This document shows, piece after piece, positions 54,543 through 64,000 of a stretch of 64,000 nucleotides of DNA. This DNA is from JAOUEA01 sp963790335. GTDB taxonomy: Bacteria > Actinomycetota > UBA4738 > HRBIN12. Location: positions 544,488-608,487 of the forward strand of contig CAWBOB010000007.1 of the NCBI GenBank assembly GCA_963790335.1. The letters are read 5' to 3'. The notes beneath the pieces were generated by a model. That model was not told where the DNA came from and ran no database searches. It worked only from the letters and a program-made list of their open reading frames with translations. The position numbers and the translations under genes were made by a program. The stretch's first letter is position 1; each line of letters starts with the position of its first letter.

Positions 54543-57500
54543 CTACGAGGTCGTCACCGGAAGCACGTTGTCGCCCGTGGCGGCTTCCAGCAGCCAGCGT
54601 TCGACGAACGCCACGAGCTCGGTGCCGAACACCCGCTCGGGCACGAGGTTCAGCGTCTGCGACTCGGGCGCGAAGCTCGCCCCGAACACCCGGTCCTCGA
54701 GGTCGGCCATGAGCTCGTCGGGGATCGCCACCGGACGCAGACGCACCTGGTCGCGGAACGTCGAGATGTCGTCGATGCCGAGTGCTCGCGCGGTGACCCG
54801 CAGCGACGCGATCGCGAACAGCGTCTCGACCTCCCCGGGCAGCGCGCCGTATCGGTCGACCGTCTCGGCACGGATGCGCTCGAGCTCCGCGTGGTCGGGC
54901 GCGAGCGAGATGCGCCGGTACAGCTCGAGGCGCAAGGCTTCCTGCGCGATCCACCCGGGGGGCACGAAGGCCTTGACCGGCAGGTCGATGCGCAGCTCCG
55001 GTTCGTCGGGAACCGGCTCGCCCTTCATCTCGGCCATCGACTCCTGCAGGATGCGCGCGTACGCGTCGAATCCGACGGCGGCGATGTGGCCCGTCTGCTC
55101 GGCGCCGAGCAGGTTGCCGGCCCCTCGGATCTCGAGGTCCCGCATCGCGATCTTGAAGCCGGAGCCGAGGGCCTGATGCGCGCTGATCGTGGCGAGCCGC
55201 TGGCGCGCCTCGTCGGTCATCTCCCGCTGCGGGGCGAAGAAGAAGTAGGCGAACGCGCGCTCGGTGGATCTGCCCACGCGCCCGCGCAGCTGGTACATCT
55301 GGGCAAGCCCGAGCAGGTCGGCTCGATCGACGATGAGGGTGTTCGCGTTCGGCACGTCGAGACCGCTCTCGATGATCACCGTGCACAGCAGCACGTCGGC
55401 CTCACGGTTCCAGAACCGCATCATCTGTTTCTCGAGGTCGGCCTCGTCCATCTGGCCGTGCGCGACCGCGATGCGTGCTTCGGGAAGCTGCTCGGCGAGC
55501 CAGGCCGCCTGGCGATCGATCGTAGCCACCCGGTTGTGCACCCAGAAGACCTGGCCCTCCCGAAGCAGCTCGCGCCGCACGGCGCCGAGCGCGAGCCCCT
55601 CGTCGTAGCTACCGACGTAGGTGAGCACCGGCTGGCGATCCTCGGGCGGGGTGTCGATCGTGCTCATCTCGCGGATGCCGGTGAGCGCCATCTCCAGCGT
55701 GCGCGGGATCGGGGTCGCGGTCATCGTGAGCACGTCGACGCTCGCGCGGAACTGCTTGAGCCGCTCCTTGTGCCCGACCCCGAACCGCTGCTCCTCGTCG
55801 ACCACCAGCAGACCGAGGTCCCGGAAGGCCATGTCCTTGCCGAGCAAGCGGTGCGTGCCGATCACCACGTCGACCTTTCCGGCCTTGACGTCGTCGACGA
55901 CCTGCTTCTGCTCGGCGGGGCTCACGAACCGGCTCAGCATGCGCACCGTCACCGGGAAGGGTGCGAACCGCTCGCTGAAGGTGATGAAGTGCTGCTCGGC
56001 CAGCAGGGTGGTCGGCACGAGCACCGCGACCTGCTTGCCTTCCATGACGGCCTTGAACGCAGCGCGCAGGGCGATCTCGGTCTTGCCGAAGCCCACGTCG
56101 CCGCAGATCAGCCGGTCCATGGGCTTCGCGAGCATCATGTCGGCCTTGACCTCGTCGATCGCCGAGATCTGATCCGTGGTCTCCTCGTGCGGGAACGCAT
56201 CCTCGAGCTCCTGCTGCCACGGCGTGTCGGGACCGAACGCGTGCCCGGGCACCGACAGTCGCACGGTGTAGAGCCGCACCAGCTCACCCGCCATGTCGCG
56301 CACGGCCCGCTTGACCTTGGCCGTCGCCCGGGCCCAGTCGCTTCCCCCCATGCGGTGCAGCCGCGGGAGCGTCGCCGCCGACGTACTTCGCGACCATGCC
56401 GACCTGGTCCGAGGGCACGAAGAGCTTGTCGCCCGCCGCGTACTCGAGCACGAGGTAGTCGCGCTCGGCGCCGGCGAGCGCCCGGTGGGTGATGCCCGTG
56501 TACCGGCCGACCCCGTGGATGCGATGCACGGCGAAGTCGCCCGGCTCGAGCTCGTCGGCGATGGAACCGCTGCGACGCCGGGTGAATCTGGGCGCCACGC
56601 GGGTGTGCGCTCGCGAGCCGAACAGATCCTCCTCGGTGATCACGGCCAGTTCGCCGTGCGCGAACCGGAACCCGCTGGCGAGCGGCGATTCCACCGGTTC
56701 GACGGTGATGCCCTCGAGCACCTCCCGAGCACGCTCGAGCGAGCCGTGCCCCCGGGCCGAGAGCACGACGCGATGGCCGGCTGCGTCGAGCTCCCTCGCT
56801 CGTGCGGCGAGCTCGGCCGCATTGCCCTGCGCGGAGCCCCACCCACTGACGCCGAGGTCGGTCCCCTCGGCGAACTCCGTCAGGTGCAGGCGCACGTGGG
56901 AGCCGACGGCGGCATCGAGCGCGTGGACCACGCGATCCGCCGGCCACGCCGTGGCCTCGGCGAGCGCCTCGGCTTCGAGGTGGGCCGCCCTCGCGCGGTC
57001 CTGGGTGCGATGCACCTGGGTGAGCACCACCCAGCTTCCGTCGGCGAGCAGCTCGGCGGGGGTCGGCATGCGGTCGAACAGGAACGGCGCGAGCGTCTCC
57101 ATGCCCTCGACGAACAGCCCGTCGGCGAGGCGTTCGAGCTGGTCGGCGAAGCGCTCCGGGGCACCGCGCGCGGCGCTGCCGAGCCCGCGCTCGCACGGCC
57201 TCATCGGGGATGAGCTCGCGCGCGGACGGCACCTCCGCCAGGGCCACCCGCTCGGTCGAGAGCTGCGTCGACGGCACGAACTCGCGGATCGATTCCACCT
57301 CGTCGCCCCAGTAGTCCAGGCGCACCGGACGCCGCGCGGTGCCGGGGAAGACGTCGACCACACCGCCACGGACCGCGAACTCACCCCGGTGCTCGACCAC
57401 GTCGGCCCGCGTGTAGCCGAGCTCGACGAGCCGTTCGGCGAGCGCGTCCGGCGCGAGCCCGATGCCCGGTACCAGCTGCAGGGCGGGGGTCAGGCCGATG

Positions 57501-57896
57501 GTCGGGATCAGACCCTGCATCGCCGCGAGCACCGGAGCCACGAGCACGAACGTCCCCGCGCGCGCCGCGGAGCGCCGCGACGGCTCGGGCACGCCTCGCA
57601 GCCACCTCCGGGGCAGGCGAGATGCCTTCGTAGGGAAGCGCTTCCCAGGCCGGGAGCAACGCCACCCGGTCGGCGCCGAGGAACGCCTCGAGATCGGCAG
57701 CCAGCTCGTCGGCCTCGCGAGGACCGGGGGAAACCGCGAGCACGGGCGCATCGAGGGCCCTGGCCACGGCGGCGACCACGAAGTCCTCGCCCGCCTCGGC
57801 CCTGGCGACGATCGGCCGGGCTCGATCCAGCAGCAGACGCTCGAACGGCTCGGAGCGCACCAGCACATCGAGCGTCTCGCCGAGACCCACCGTCAC
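54543..57896 (-). CDS. mfd: transcription-repair coupling factor Mfd, three frameshifts
   Basis: The rejoined protein is about 1,117 residues. The N-terminal UvrB-like part (AVSPGPREADELAADLEAFLG, LLPAWEALPYEGISP) is followed by the RNA-polymerase-interacting domain FAVHRIHGVGRYTGI. The helicase motor has DRLICGDVGFGKTEIALRAAF (Walker A), LLVVDEEQRFGVGHKERL (Walker B), TMTATPIPRTLEMAL, and GLDVPNANTLIVDRADLLGLAQMYQLRGRVGRS. The C-terminal domain 7 is present. The frame breaks near 57570, 57185 and 56350. Mfd removes stalled RNA polymerase and recruits UvrA. TAGACT at 57981-57976 is a likely -10, with a leader of about 70 nt. Confidence 0.94.
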
Positions 57897-58012
57897 CCCA
57901 CCCTCAGCCCTGGAGCCGGCCGGGGCCGGACACCGCGAACAGGCCGTGCCGCGGCGCGGCAGGGCCAGGGTCGGGAGTCTATCCGGACCTCGGCGTCAGG
58001 GCCGACGACCGT

Positions 58013-60137
58013 CTACACGATGTGGAGGCGGCCCGTGGCCGGACCCTGCACATCGGCGCGAGCGGTCGCGCCCTCGTGCGCGATCGCGTCGGGGGTGCGG
58101 ACCGACAGCCACCGCCCGAACTCGTCGAGCGGCATCGGGCGCGAGATGTAGTAGCCCTGCGCCTCGTCGCATCCGAAGTCCGCGAGCCGGTCGAACGTCT
58201 CGCGGTCCTCGACGCCTTCGGCCACCACCCGCAGACCGAGGTTCTTGCCGAGGTCGACCGTGGCCCGCACGATCATGAAGTCGTCGCCGTCGTCATGCAT
58301 GTCCATCACGAACGAGCGGTCGATCTTGATCTCGTCGATCGGCAGACGCTTGAGGTAGCTGAGCGACGAGTAGCCCGTGCCGAAGTCGTCGATCGAGAGC
58401 GCGATGCCCACCTTCGACAGCTCGGCGAGCACGGCGTCCGAGCGGCCCGAGTCCGACATCAGGAAGCTCTCGGTGAGCTCCATGCGCAGGAACGACGCGG
58501 GCATCTCGAATCGCTCGAGCATCGAGGCCGCTTCCTCCGGCAGGCCCCGATCGAGCAAGCTGCGGGGTGACAGGTTGATGGCGAGCGGGATGGCCATGCC
58601 GTCCTCGGCCCAGACCCTCCACTGCCGCATGACGTGTTCCATCACGTAGGCCGTGAGCGGGCGCAGCAGCACGGTCTTCTCGACCAGCGGGATGAACTCG
58701 TCGGGAGACACGATGCCGCGTTCGGGGTGGTTCCAGCGGATCAGCGCTTCCGCACCCGCGACGCGGCCGTCGCTCAGCCTCACCTTCGGCTGGAAGTACA
58801 TCGACGAACTCCCCTCGCTCGAGCGCGGGACGCACCTGGCTCACGAGGGTCAGGCGCGACGGATTGTGCTGGTCCATGCGCGGGGAATAGGTCTCGAACC
58901 CGCCGCCGGCTTCCTTCGCGGAGTACATGGCGACGTCGGCGCGCCGAAGGAGCGACTCGGCGTTCTGGCCGTGCGTCGGATAGATCGAGATGCCGAGACT
59001 GCCCGCGACGTCGAGCGCCAGCCCTTCGACCGAGACCGGCTCGCCGAGCTCCTCCAGGAGGCGTCCGGCGATCGAGAACGCGACCTCGTCGTCGGGAAGC
59101 TCGGGCAGCAGCACCCCGAACTCGTCACCGCCCAGGCGGGCCATGATGTCGTCGTCACGCAGCACCGTCGACAGCCGGGGCCCGATCTCCTTCAGCAGCT
59201 GATCGCCGAAATGGTGGCCCAGGGTGTCGTTGACCTCCTTGAAGTGGTCGAGGTCCATGAGCATCACCGCGATGCGGCCCTCCCGCAAGCGGGCGGCGTC
59301 GATAGCCTCCGCGAGCCGCGACTGGAACATCACGCGGTTGGGGAGGCCCGTGAGCGAGTCGTGCATCGCCTGGTGCTCGTTCTCGGCCTGCTTCGCGGCG
59401 AGCTCCACGGTCGCTTCCTGCAACGAATGCGTTCGGGTGAACATCTGTCTCGCGAACGCGAGCGGCGCGATGAACACGAAGATCGACAGGATGCCGATCT
59501 CCTTGAAGGTCGTCGCGACGAGCACGCTGAACATCGCGAGGCCCATGTAGCTCAAGACGAACTCACCGAACAGTCCCGAATGGATGTCACGCCATGTCTG
59601 CGTTGGGCTGACGCCGATGCTCAGGTGGTTGTAGATGCTCACGAATCCGACGTTGATCACGTACCCGGCGATCGCCGCCAGCATGACCGCCATGCCCAGA
59701 CGCCACCATTCGGATTCCAGAGTGGCGAGCAACTTGAAGACCGTACTCTCGATGCCATGGCCGCGGCGATCTGGGCGCGGATCCACAACGCCCGCGCGAT
59801 CGGCATCTCACGTCGCAGCTCGTCGCGATCGGCCGACCCGGCGAAGGCGATCAGCGCCGCCACCGGCGTCGGATAGAGCAGGGCCACCGAGAGCTCCAGC
59901 GGGAAAGCTCAAGCTGAACGCCACCGACGACACGGTCGTGGGAACGGGCAGCAGATCCACGGTCATGATGGCCGCGATCCAGATCACGATGAGGGGATCG
60001 GCGAACTGGTCGGCGCCCGTGTAGATCGAATGGCCGATGTAGGCGAACATCGGGACCACGAGCGCGAGCTCGAACGCCCGAAGCGTGATGGAGCGACCGC
60101 GTCGCCGCCTGGCGCGACGTTCCTCAGCTTCCGGCAT
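58013..60137 (-). CDS. membrane GGDEF-EAL cyclic-di-GMP enzyme, three frameshifts
   Basis: The rejoined protein is about 705 residues. The first 230 residues are a multi-helix membrane sensor (AFELALVVPMFAYIGHSIY, IWIAAIMTVDLLPVP, RLGMAVMLAAIAGYVI, FVLSYMGLAMFSVLVA). A coiled stretch (LQEATVELAAKQAE) leads to GGDEF with RLGGDEFGVLLP and the inhibitory I-site RDDD five residues before it. The EAL domain has AEALIRW, MELTESFLM, DDFGTGYSSL, EIKIDRSFV and VAEGVED, so the catalytic set looks complete. The frame breaks near 59905, 59760 and 58805. It can in principle make and break cyclic-di-GMP. It starts inside the end of the DUF5317 gene (14 bp overlap). Confidence 0.9.
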
Positions 60138-60711
60138 GTTGGAGCGCTCCGGCGTCCTCCGCGGGCGCGCCCTCGACATCGTCCTCGCGGCGGGCTGGGG
60201 CGCGCATGCCGGCCACGATCACGACGCCAACGCCGCCGTAGGTGAAGATGTCACCGACGCTGATGGCCTGACCGACCGGCTGCGGCACCGCGATCACGTC
60301 ACCCAGGAACAGCAGGAGATCGGCGTCCGACGCCAGGTGATGCTTCGGCCATGGGTTGTTCATCAGGTCGTCGAGGGTGTCGGCTTGACCCGACGCGATG
60401 AGCGCCTGCCTCGCCACCGGCATGCCCTGGTTGAGCCCGATGACCAGGAAGTTCATCACGACCCCGACGAGGATGACGGGGAACCCCACGATCCGAAGGT
60501 TCTTGATCGCGAAGATCGTGAGCAGCACGAAGGAGACGTAGAGACACGTCAAAGGGATCACGGTGCCCGGGCCGTAGACCCACTGCAGCGCGAAGCCGAA
60601 CATCGCGAGCCCGGTCCACCGGAGGCGCACCGTGCTGAGGTTGCGCAACCGTCCGCCCAGCACGATGCCGGCCAGCACCGCGAGCGACAACGAGGCGAGC
60701 ATCAGCTTCAT
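60124..60711 (-). CDS. DUF5317 family membrane protein
   Basis: The protein has 195 residues. Helices are at about 2-22, 31-47, 49-68 and 73-92. LMLASLSLAVLAGIVLGGRLRNL is the DUF5317 start, followed by INQGMPVARQALIASGQ-like residues and LLFLGDVIAVP, then VGDIFTYGGVGVVIVAGM at the end. Function is unknown. It overlaps the GGDEF-EAL gene by 14 bp and follows the two micro-protein genes. A link between this membrane protein and the cyclic-di-GMP enzyme is likely from the overlap. Confidence 0.85.
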   Translation of the reverse strand: MKLMLASLSLAVLAGIVLGGRLRNLSTVRLRWTGLAMFGFALQWVYGPGTVIPLTCLYVSFVLLTIFAIKNLRIVGFPVILVGVVMNFLVIGLNQGMPVARQALIASGQADTLDDLMNNPWPKHHLASDADLLLFLGDVIAVPQPVGQAISVGDIFTYGGVGVVIVAGMRAPARREDDVEGAPAEDAGALQHAGS

Positions 60712-60785
60712 GTGTTTCCTATCGGAATCGGGTGGCCGGACTTGAAGCCCCTCCGCACGTGTCGGGCCGGTCGAGCCCGGACGCA

Positions 60786-60830
60786 ACGAAGCCCCCGGAG
60801 GCCAGCGAGCTGGCGAGCCGAGGGCTTCGT
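60786..60830 (-). terminator. hairpin between the second micro-protein gene and DUF5317
   Basis: ACGAAGCCC and GGGCTTCGT form a nine-pair outer stem, and GCCAGC/GCTGGC an inner stem. It starts 18 nt after the stop of the 29-residue gene. It could end or attenuate the message before DUF5317. Confidence 0.6.
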
Positions 60831-60847
60831 GTTCGAAGCAGGTGATG

Positions 60848-60937
60848 TCAGTTGCCGGGCTTGAAGCCTGCGCCCACCGACATCGCGAACAGGGCCAGGG
60901 CCCCGAGCGAGTACATCACCCTGCGAAGACGATCCAT
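60848..60937 (-). CDS. 29-residue membrane micro-protein (copy A)
   Basis: It starts with a basic end (MDRLRRV), then a hydrophobic helix MYSLGALALFAMSVG, then AGFKPGN and TGA. GGAAGGAG lies 9 nt before the ATG. From Met-Tyr to Lys-Pro it aligns without gaps over 20 positions with copy B (8 identities, most others hydrophobic swaps), so the two are paralogues. The size, basic start and single helix suggest a small membrane peptide of the regulatory or toxin-like kind. No family is recognised. Confidence 0.7.
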   Translation of the reverse strand: MDRLRRVMYSLGALALFAMSVGAGFKPGN

Positions 60938-60982
60938 CCGTGACAACTCCTTCCTGATCAGTGCCTGGTCGGGTCGATCGGT

Positions 60983-61090
60983 TCACTTGCCACCGGTCGG
61001 CTTGTACCTGGCACCGGCTGCGAGCAGCAGTGTGGCGAGCGTGGCTCCTGTGTACATCAGGTACTTCAGGGTCCGCACCATGTCTCGCAT
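60983..61090 (-). CDS. 35-residue membrane micro-protein (copy B)
   Basis: It starts with MRDMVRTLKYL, then a helix MYTGATLATLLLAAG, then ARYKPTGGK and TGA. AAGGAGGTGA, an almost perfect anti-Shine-Dalgarno match, lies 4-5 nt before the ATG, so it should be translated strongly. Copy A follows 45 nt downstream. The shared core is MY[S/T]-hydrophobic-GA-x-[F/Y]KP. Nothing longer than this is encoded in the 240-bp region upstream. Confidence 0.72.
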   Translation of the reverse strand: MRDMVRTLKYLMYTGATLATLLLAAGARYKPTGGK

Positions 61091-61327
61091 CCGTCACCTC
61101 CTTCTGTCGTCTGACGTGCGAAGCATCGTCCTCGGAAGGGGTCGAGCACATCGGGCCGCGGTAGGGAATCTCGGCCTCGGGCATGCGAGGACACAGGACC
61201 GACGAACGACCCCCCCGATACCCGGGCGTGGGTACGTCGTGCGGCAGGGACCGAACGGCGGGGTCGTGCCTCACCGGAACGGCCGACAGCTGTGGGGCGG
61301 TGCCGCCGGCGCTCGGCGGACCTCGTG
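61091..61327. other. 237-bp region upstream of the micro-protein genes
   Basis: It lies between the pth stop and the ribosome site of copy B, both on the minus strand. No gene or clear promoter consensus is evident. A C7 run at 61209-61215 and the inverted pair CCGGGCG/CGTGGG-like bases nearby are the only structure I see. The micro-protein promoter should be here. Confidence 0.4.
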
Positions 61328-61906
61328 TCAGCCGGGCGGGGCCTGCCGGTTGAACCGATCCTGCGTCGCGGCCAGACCATCGGTGATGAGGCTCATGACC
61401 GCGTCGGCCGCCCGATCCACCCAGATCGCCACGTCGGTTTCGAGCCTCTTGCCGATCGGCTGGAGCACGAAGTCCGCTGGATCCTGACGGCCGGGAGGGC
61501 GCCCGATACCGATGCGAACGTGCAGGAAGGCCTTGCCCCGCATCGCCTGCTGCAACGACTTCACGCCGTTGTGCGAGCTTCCCCCTGCGAGCTTCACGCG
61601 CAGCTCACCCGGGGTGATGTCGAGCTCGTCGTAGACGGCGATCACGCGCTCGGGCTCGATGTCGTGCTTGCTCGCGAGGCTCGCGTACGAGGGTCCGGAC
61701 TCGTTCATGAACCGCGTGCTCGATGCCAGCAGCACCCGATCGCCGCCTTCTCGCATCTCGGCCGCCTCGACGGGAAGGAACCGAACCTTCCTGAACCGCT
61801 CGCCGGCTCGGTGGGCAAGCTCGCCGGCGACCATGCGCCCGACGTTGTGCCGGGTGTTCGCGTAGCGGTCGCCCGGATTGCCGAGGCCGGCGACGAGCCA
61901 GGTCAT
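61328..61906 (-). CDS. pth: peptidyl-tRNA hydrolase
   Basis: The protein has 192 residues. WLVAGLGNPGDRYANTRHNVG gives Asn10 and catalytic His20, with FLPVEAA, TRFMNESGPSYASLA, VYDELDITPGELRVKLAGGSSHNGVKSL and RIGIGRPPG following. It frees tRNA from peptidyl-tRNA. It lies 25 nt after the L25 gene, the common rplY-pth order. Confidence 0.96.
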   Translation of the reverse strand: MTWLVAGLGNPGDRYANTRHNVGRMVAGELAHRAGERFRKVRFLPVEAAEMREGGDRVLLASSTRFMNESGPSYASLASKHDIEPERVIAVYDELDITPGELRVKLAGGSSHNGVKSLQQAMRGKAFLHVRIGIGRPPGRQDPADFVLQPIGKRLETDVAIWVDRAADAVMSLITDGLAATQDRFNRQAPPG

Positions 61907-61931
61907 GGGGGCGGCCGGCGACGGCGCGGGG

Positions 61932-62664
61932 CTAGCCCTCGCCGCCCTCGTCGCCCTCGGGTGTCGATCGCCGCCCGTTCGCCTTCGGGCGCGGCCTCGC
62001 CTTCGGCAGCCTCGCCCTCGGCGGCGGCCTCCTCGCCTTCGCCTTCGGCCTCGGCAGCGGGCGCTTCGACGCCTTCCTCGCCGGGAACCGACAGGTCGGC
62101 CTCGACGCGGAGCGCAGCCGGCGTGACCACCGACAGCACGGCGTCCTCGGGGTTCGACAGGATCGTGACGCCGGTCGGCGCCACCAGGTCGCTCACGTGG
62201 ATCATGTCGCCGAGCTCCACGTCGCTGATGTCGATGACGATCTCGTCGGGCACGTTCTGCGGCAGGCACTCGATCTGCACCTCGCGGAGGTGGTGTTCGA
62301 CCACGCCGCCTTCCTTCACGCCGGCGGCCTCACCGGTCTCGTGCACCGGCACGTTCACCGTGATCGTCTCGGTGCGGCTCACCGCGAGGAAGTCGACATG
62401 CACGAACTTCGAGTGGATACGGTCGCGCTGGATCTCGCGCGGGATCGCGAGGTGCGCTTCGCCGTCGACGACGAGGTCGACGAGCACATTGGAGCCCGCG
62501 CTGCCGTGCAGCAGGTGGCCGAGCTCACGGGAGTCGACCGTGAGCGGCGTCGTGTCGAGACCCTGGCCGTAGAGCACCGCGGGCATCTTGCCGGCAGCTC
62601 GGAGCTTGCGGGCGACGCCCTTGCCGGCATCGGAACGTCGTTCGGCGGTGAGCTTCGTTTCCAT
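61932..62664 (-). CDS. rplY: 50S ribosomal protein L25/general stress protein Ctc
   Basis: The N-terminal domain (ETKLTAERRSDAGKGVARKLRAAGKMPAVLYG) binds 5S rRNA and the TL5/Ctc C-terminal domain follows (IVIDISDVELGDMIHVSDL). An acidic, Ala/Glu-rich tail ends the protein, as is usual in Actinobacteria. A frame break near 61964 moves the tail from AAIDT into a basic frame. The other frame reads EGDEGGEG and stops at 61932, which restores an acidic end. The ATG at 62664 has a leader of about 50 nt from TACCAT near 62716. Confidence 0.95.
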
Positions 62665-62810
62665 GGCGAGATGGGGCCCTTCGAGGTCGTGGAAAGGCGG
62701 TCCAGGAACCCGGCGATGGTACCCGAATCCCCAGGTCGGCGGCATCGATGCCGGGCTTCTCGCCGGCCGAGCGATACCTTCGGGACGGGTCGTGCGTCTT
62801 CATCGGTGAC

Positions 62811-63344
62811 ATGGCTGAAGGGATACGGGTGAGCGTCGAAGGACCCGCCGAGGCGATCGAGGGCGGCATCGACGAGCTCTACGCGCGCCACATCGGCGCC
62901 GGGGTGCGGCTCTCGTTCCTGCTGACGGGCGATCGCACCGACGCCGAAGACCTCGCGCAGGAAGCGTTCGTGCGCTGCGTCGGACGCTTCCGGCATCTGC
63001 GTCAGCCCGACGCGTTCGAGTCGTACTTCCGGCGGGCGATCGTGAACCTGCATACGTCGGGATTGCGGCGGCGCCGTCTGGAGCGAGCGTGGCTCGCCCG
63101 CGAGGGCGCCGCCTCCGCGCGTCGCGTCTCGTCGCAGCCCGACGTCGACGCCCGCCAGGACATGTGGCGAGCGCTCGGCCGGTTGCCGGCTCGCCAGCGT
63201 GCCGCGCTCGTGCTCCGCTACTACGAGGACCTGTCCGAGCGCGACGCGGCCGAGGTGCTCGGTTGCTCGGTCGCCGCCGTGAAGTCGTTGGTCGCCCGAG
63301 GAAGCGAGACGCTCCGTGAGCTGATCAGAGGTGAGGAAGCATGA
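62811..63344 (+). CDS. ECF RNA polymerase sigma factor, SigE family
   Basis: The protein has 177 residues. Region 2 is DELYARHIGAGVRLSFLLTGDRTDAEDLAQEAFVRCVGRFRHL and region 4 is LPARQRAALVLRYYEDLSERDAAEVLGCSVAAVKSLVARG, the HTH that reads the -35. The start may be ATG 62811 or the GTG at 62829. Its stop overlaps the next start by 4 bp, the usual arrangement with a cognate membrane anti-sigma factor. The inducing signal is unknown. Confidence 0.93.
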   Translation: MAEGIRVSVEGPAEAIEGGIDELYARHIGAGVRLSFLLTGDRTDAEDLAQEAFVRCVGRFRHLRQPDAFESYFRRAIVNLHTSGLRRRRLERAWLAREGAASARRVSSQPDVDARQDMWRALGRLPARQRAALVLRYYEDLSERDAAEVLGCSVAAVKSLVARGSETLRELIRGEEA

Positions 63345-64000
63345 ACGACGTCGAACGCGAACTTCGGGAGATGCTCGACCACAAGGCCTCCTCGGTGGGC
63401 GGTGTCGCCCCTCGCCTTCCGGAGACGGTGCGTACGCGCAGCCGTCGCCGTCAGGCCGCCGTCGGCGACCATGGGCGCCTTCACCGTCGCCGCGGTCGCC
63501 CTGGTGTCGTTCGCGGGTCTCCGCGCGATCGACTTCGGCTCGGACGACGGCCGCGTTCCCGGAGGCGACCGCTCGGATCGCTACGAGGTCTTCGAGCGCA
63601 CCGCGACGATCGAGACGGTCACCATCACGAGCCCGAGCGACTGGTACCTCGTGAACCAGCTGCCGCTGGGAGCCGGGGTGGCCACCACCTCGTCGTCAAC
63701 GGGCGTCTCGTGCACTGCCACCGCGGCCCCCGGCAACACCGAACCGCAGCCGGAGGTGTGCGAAAGCACCTCGTCGAGCCCCGAGCCCGTCTCCGCACCG
63801 GTCCCGGTGCCGATGCTGTTGCTGTCTCGCAGCGATCCCGGCCTGGGCGTCTCGCCGTGCCTTCAGGGCGGCGTCGAGCTCGCGGGCGATGCCGCGATGC
63901 TCGAGGTGGCGATCGACATGCCCGCCCTGCAGCAGACCGGCGGCGGCGGAGCGAACCTTCCTTCGTGGCCCGTGGCGTTCGATGAGGAAGCCGTCACCGA
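63341..64000 (+). CDS. probable membrane anti-sigma factor, frameshifted and cut by window end
   Basis: The first 40 residues (NDVERELREMLDHKASSVGG, TVRTRSRRRQAA) form the cytoplasmic part. After a frame break near 63460 another frame gives a membrane helix (MGAFTVAAVALVSFAGLRA) and an external domain with SDWYLVNQLPLGAGVATTSSSTGVSC and a later CLQGGVELAGDAAML. No HxxxCxxC zinc motif is seen, so the anti-sigma call rests on position and topology. The 3' end lies beyond the window. Confidence 0.65.

Noticed and set aside
60711..60790. A third micro-protein copy ending GFKSGHPIPIGNT before DUF5317
   Set aside because: The tail resembles copies A and B, but the preceding residues are Arg-rich with no hydrophobic helix and there is no ribosome site.

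Overview
The window is 64 kb of GC-rich, densely coding DNA from a bacterium in the Actinomycetota. Lineage markers seen here are DUF501 beside Ppx/GppA, the eno-divIC-DUF501/Ppx block, mazG-surA-mfd, a SigE-family ECF sigma factor, an acyl-ACP desaturase, an acyl-CoA carboxylase beta subunit followed by a small epsilon-like protein, and DUF5317. The mix (NurA/HerA, DUF5317, crotonyl-CoA reductase) suggests a deep-branching or uncultured class rather than a classic streptomycete or mycobacterium, but the window alone does not fix the class. About 25 single-base frame breaks fall inside otherwise conserved genes, several of them in G/C runs. This is what an incompletely polished, probably long-read, assembly looks like, so I describe broken genes as whole genes with a frameshift.

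Layout. 1-12.3 kb: a truncated alpha/beta hydrolase, TypA, a DUF4143 ATPase with a 23-bp-period operator, an OsmC-like protein, a LysE exporter bracketed by a duplicated potD tail, a polyamine-type ABC importer (potD divergent from potBC), PPK2, a redoxin lipoprotein whose first active-site Cys codon is TGA, an epimerase and class I aldolase. 12.3-23.7 kb: an L,D-transpeptidase, a GT1/glucosamine-kinase-like/SIS/DinB operon, a secreted metalloprotease, and a lipid locus (acyl-ACP desaturase, FAD oxidoreductase, DUF1365, CFA-type methyltransferase). 23.8-32.4 kb: a secreted protein, tRNA-Leu(UAA), adenosine deaminase, a nucleotide-sugar dehydrogenase, cyclophilin, a DUF501-Ppx fusion, an S1 protein, DivIC, enolase and a GNAT. 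32.5-38.9 kb: a NurA-HerA-SbcD-SbcC operon for DNA-end processing. 39-51.7 kb: a membrane coiled-coil pseudo-histidine kinase, thiolase, FtsH-like protease, HTH regulator, acyl-CoA epimerase, crotonyl-CoA carboxylase/reductase, a RecB-like Fe-S nuclease, a DUF2087 regulator, an SLT-like protein and PccB. The thiolase, reductase, epimerase and carboxylase point to the ethylmalonyl-CoA route. 51.7-64 kb: Ser/Thr dehydratase, MazG, a SurA-like lipoprotein, Mfd, a GGDEF-EAL membrane protein, DUF5317, two tandem micro-proteins, Pth, L25, an ECF sigma factor and its probable anti-sigma.

The main leads are: (1) a candidate selenoprotein, a DsbE/MPT53-like redoxin with W-TGA-x-x-C and a stem-loop right after the TGA; (2) two unannotated paralogous 29- and 35-residue membrane peptides with strong ribosome sites, upstream of DUF5317 and a cyclic-di-GMP enzyme; (3) an archaeal-style four-gene resection operon with an atypical HerA P-loop; (4) a long coiled-coil pseudo-histidine kinase; (5) a 23-bp-period operator upstream of the DUF4143 ATPase; (6) a recurrent TAGTC-N7-GACTA palindrome, twice spanning a convergent stop codon. 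Many genes have a TANNNT hexamer 6-7 nt before the start codon, which implies widespread leaderless transcription and helps choose starts.
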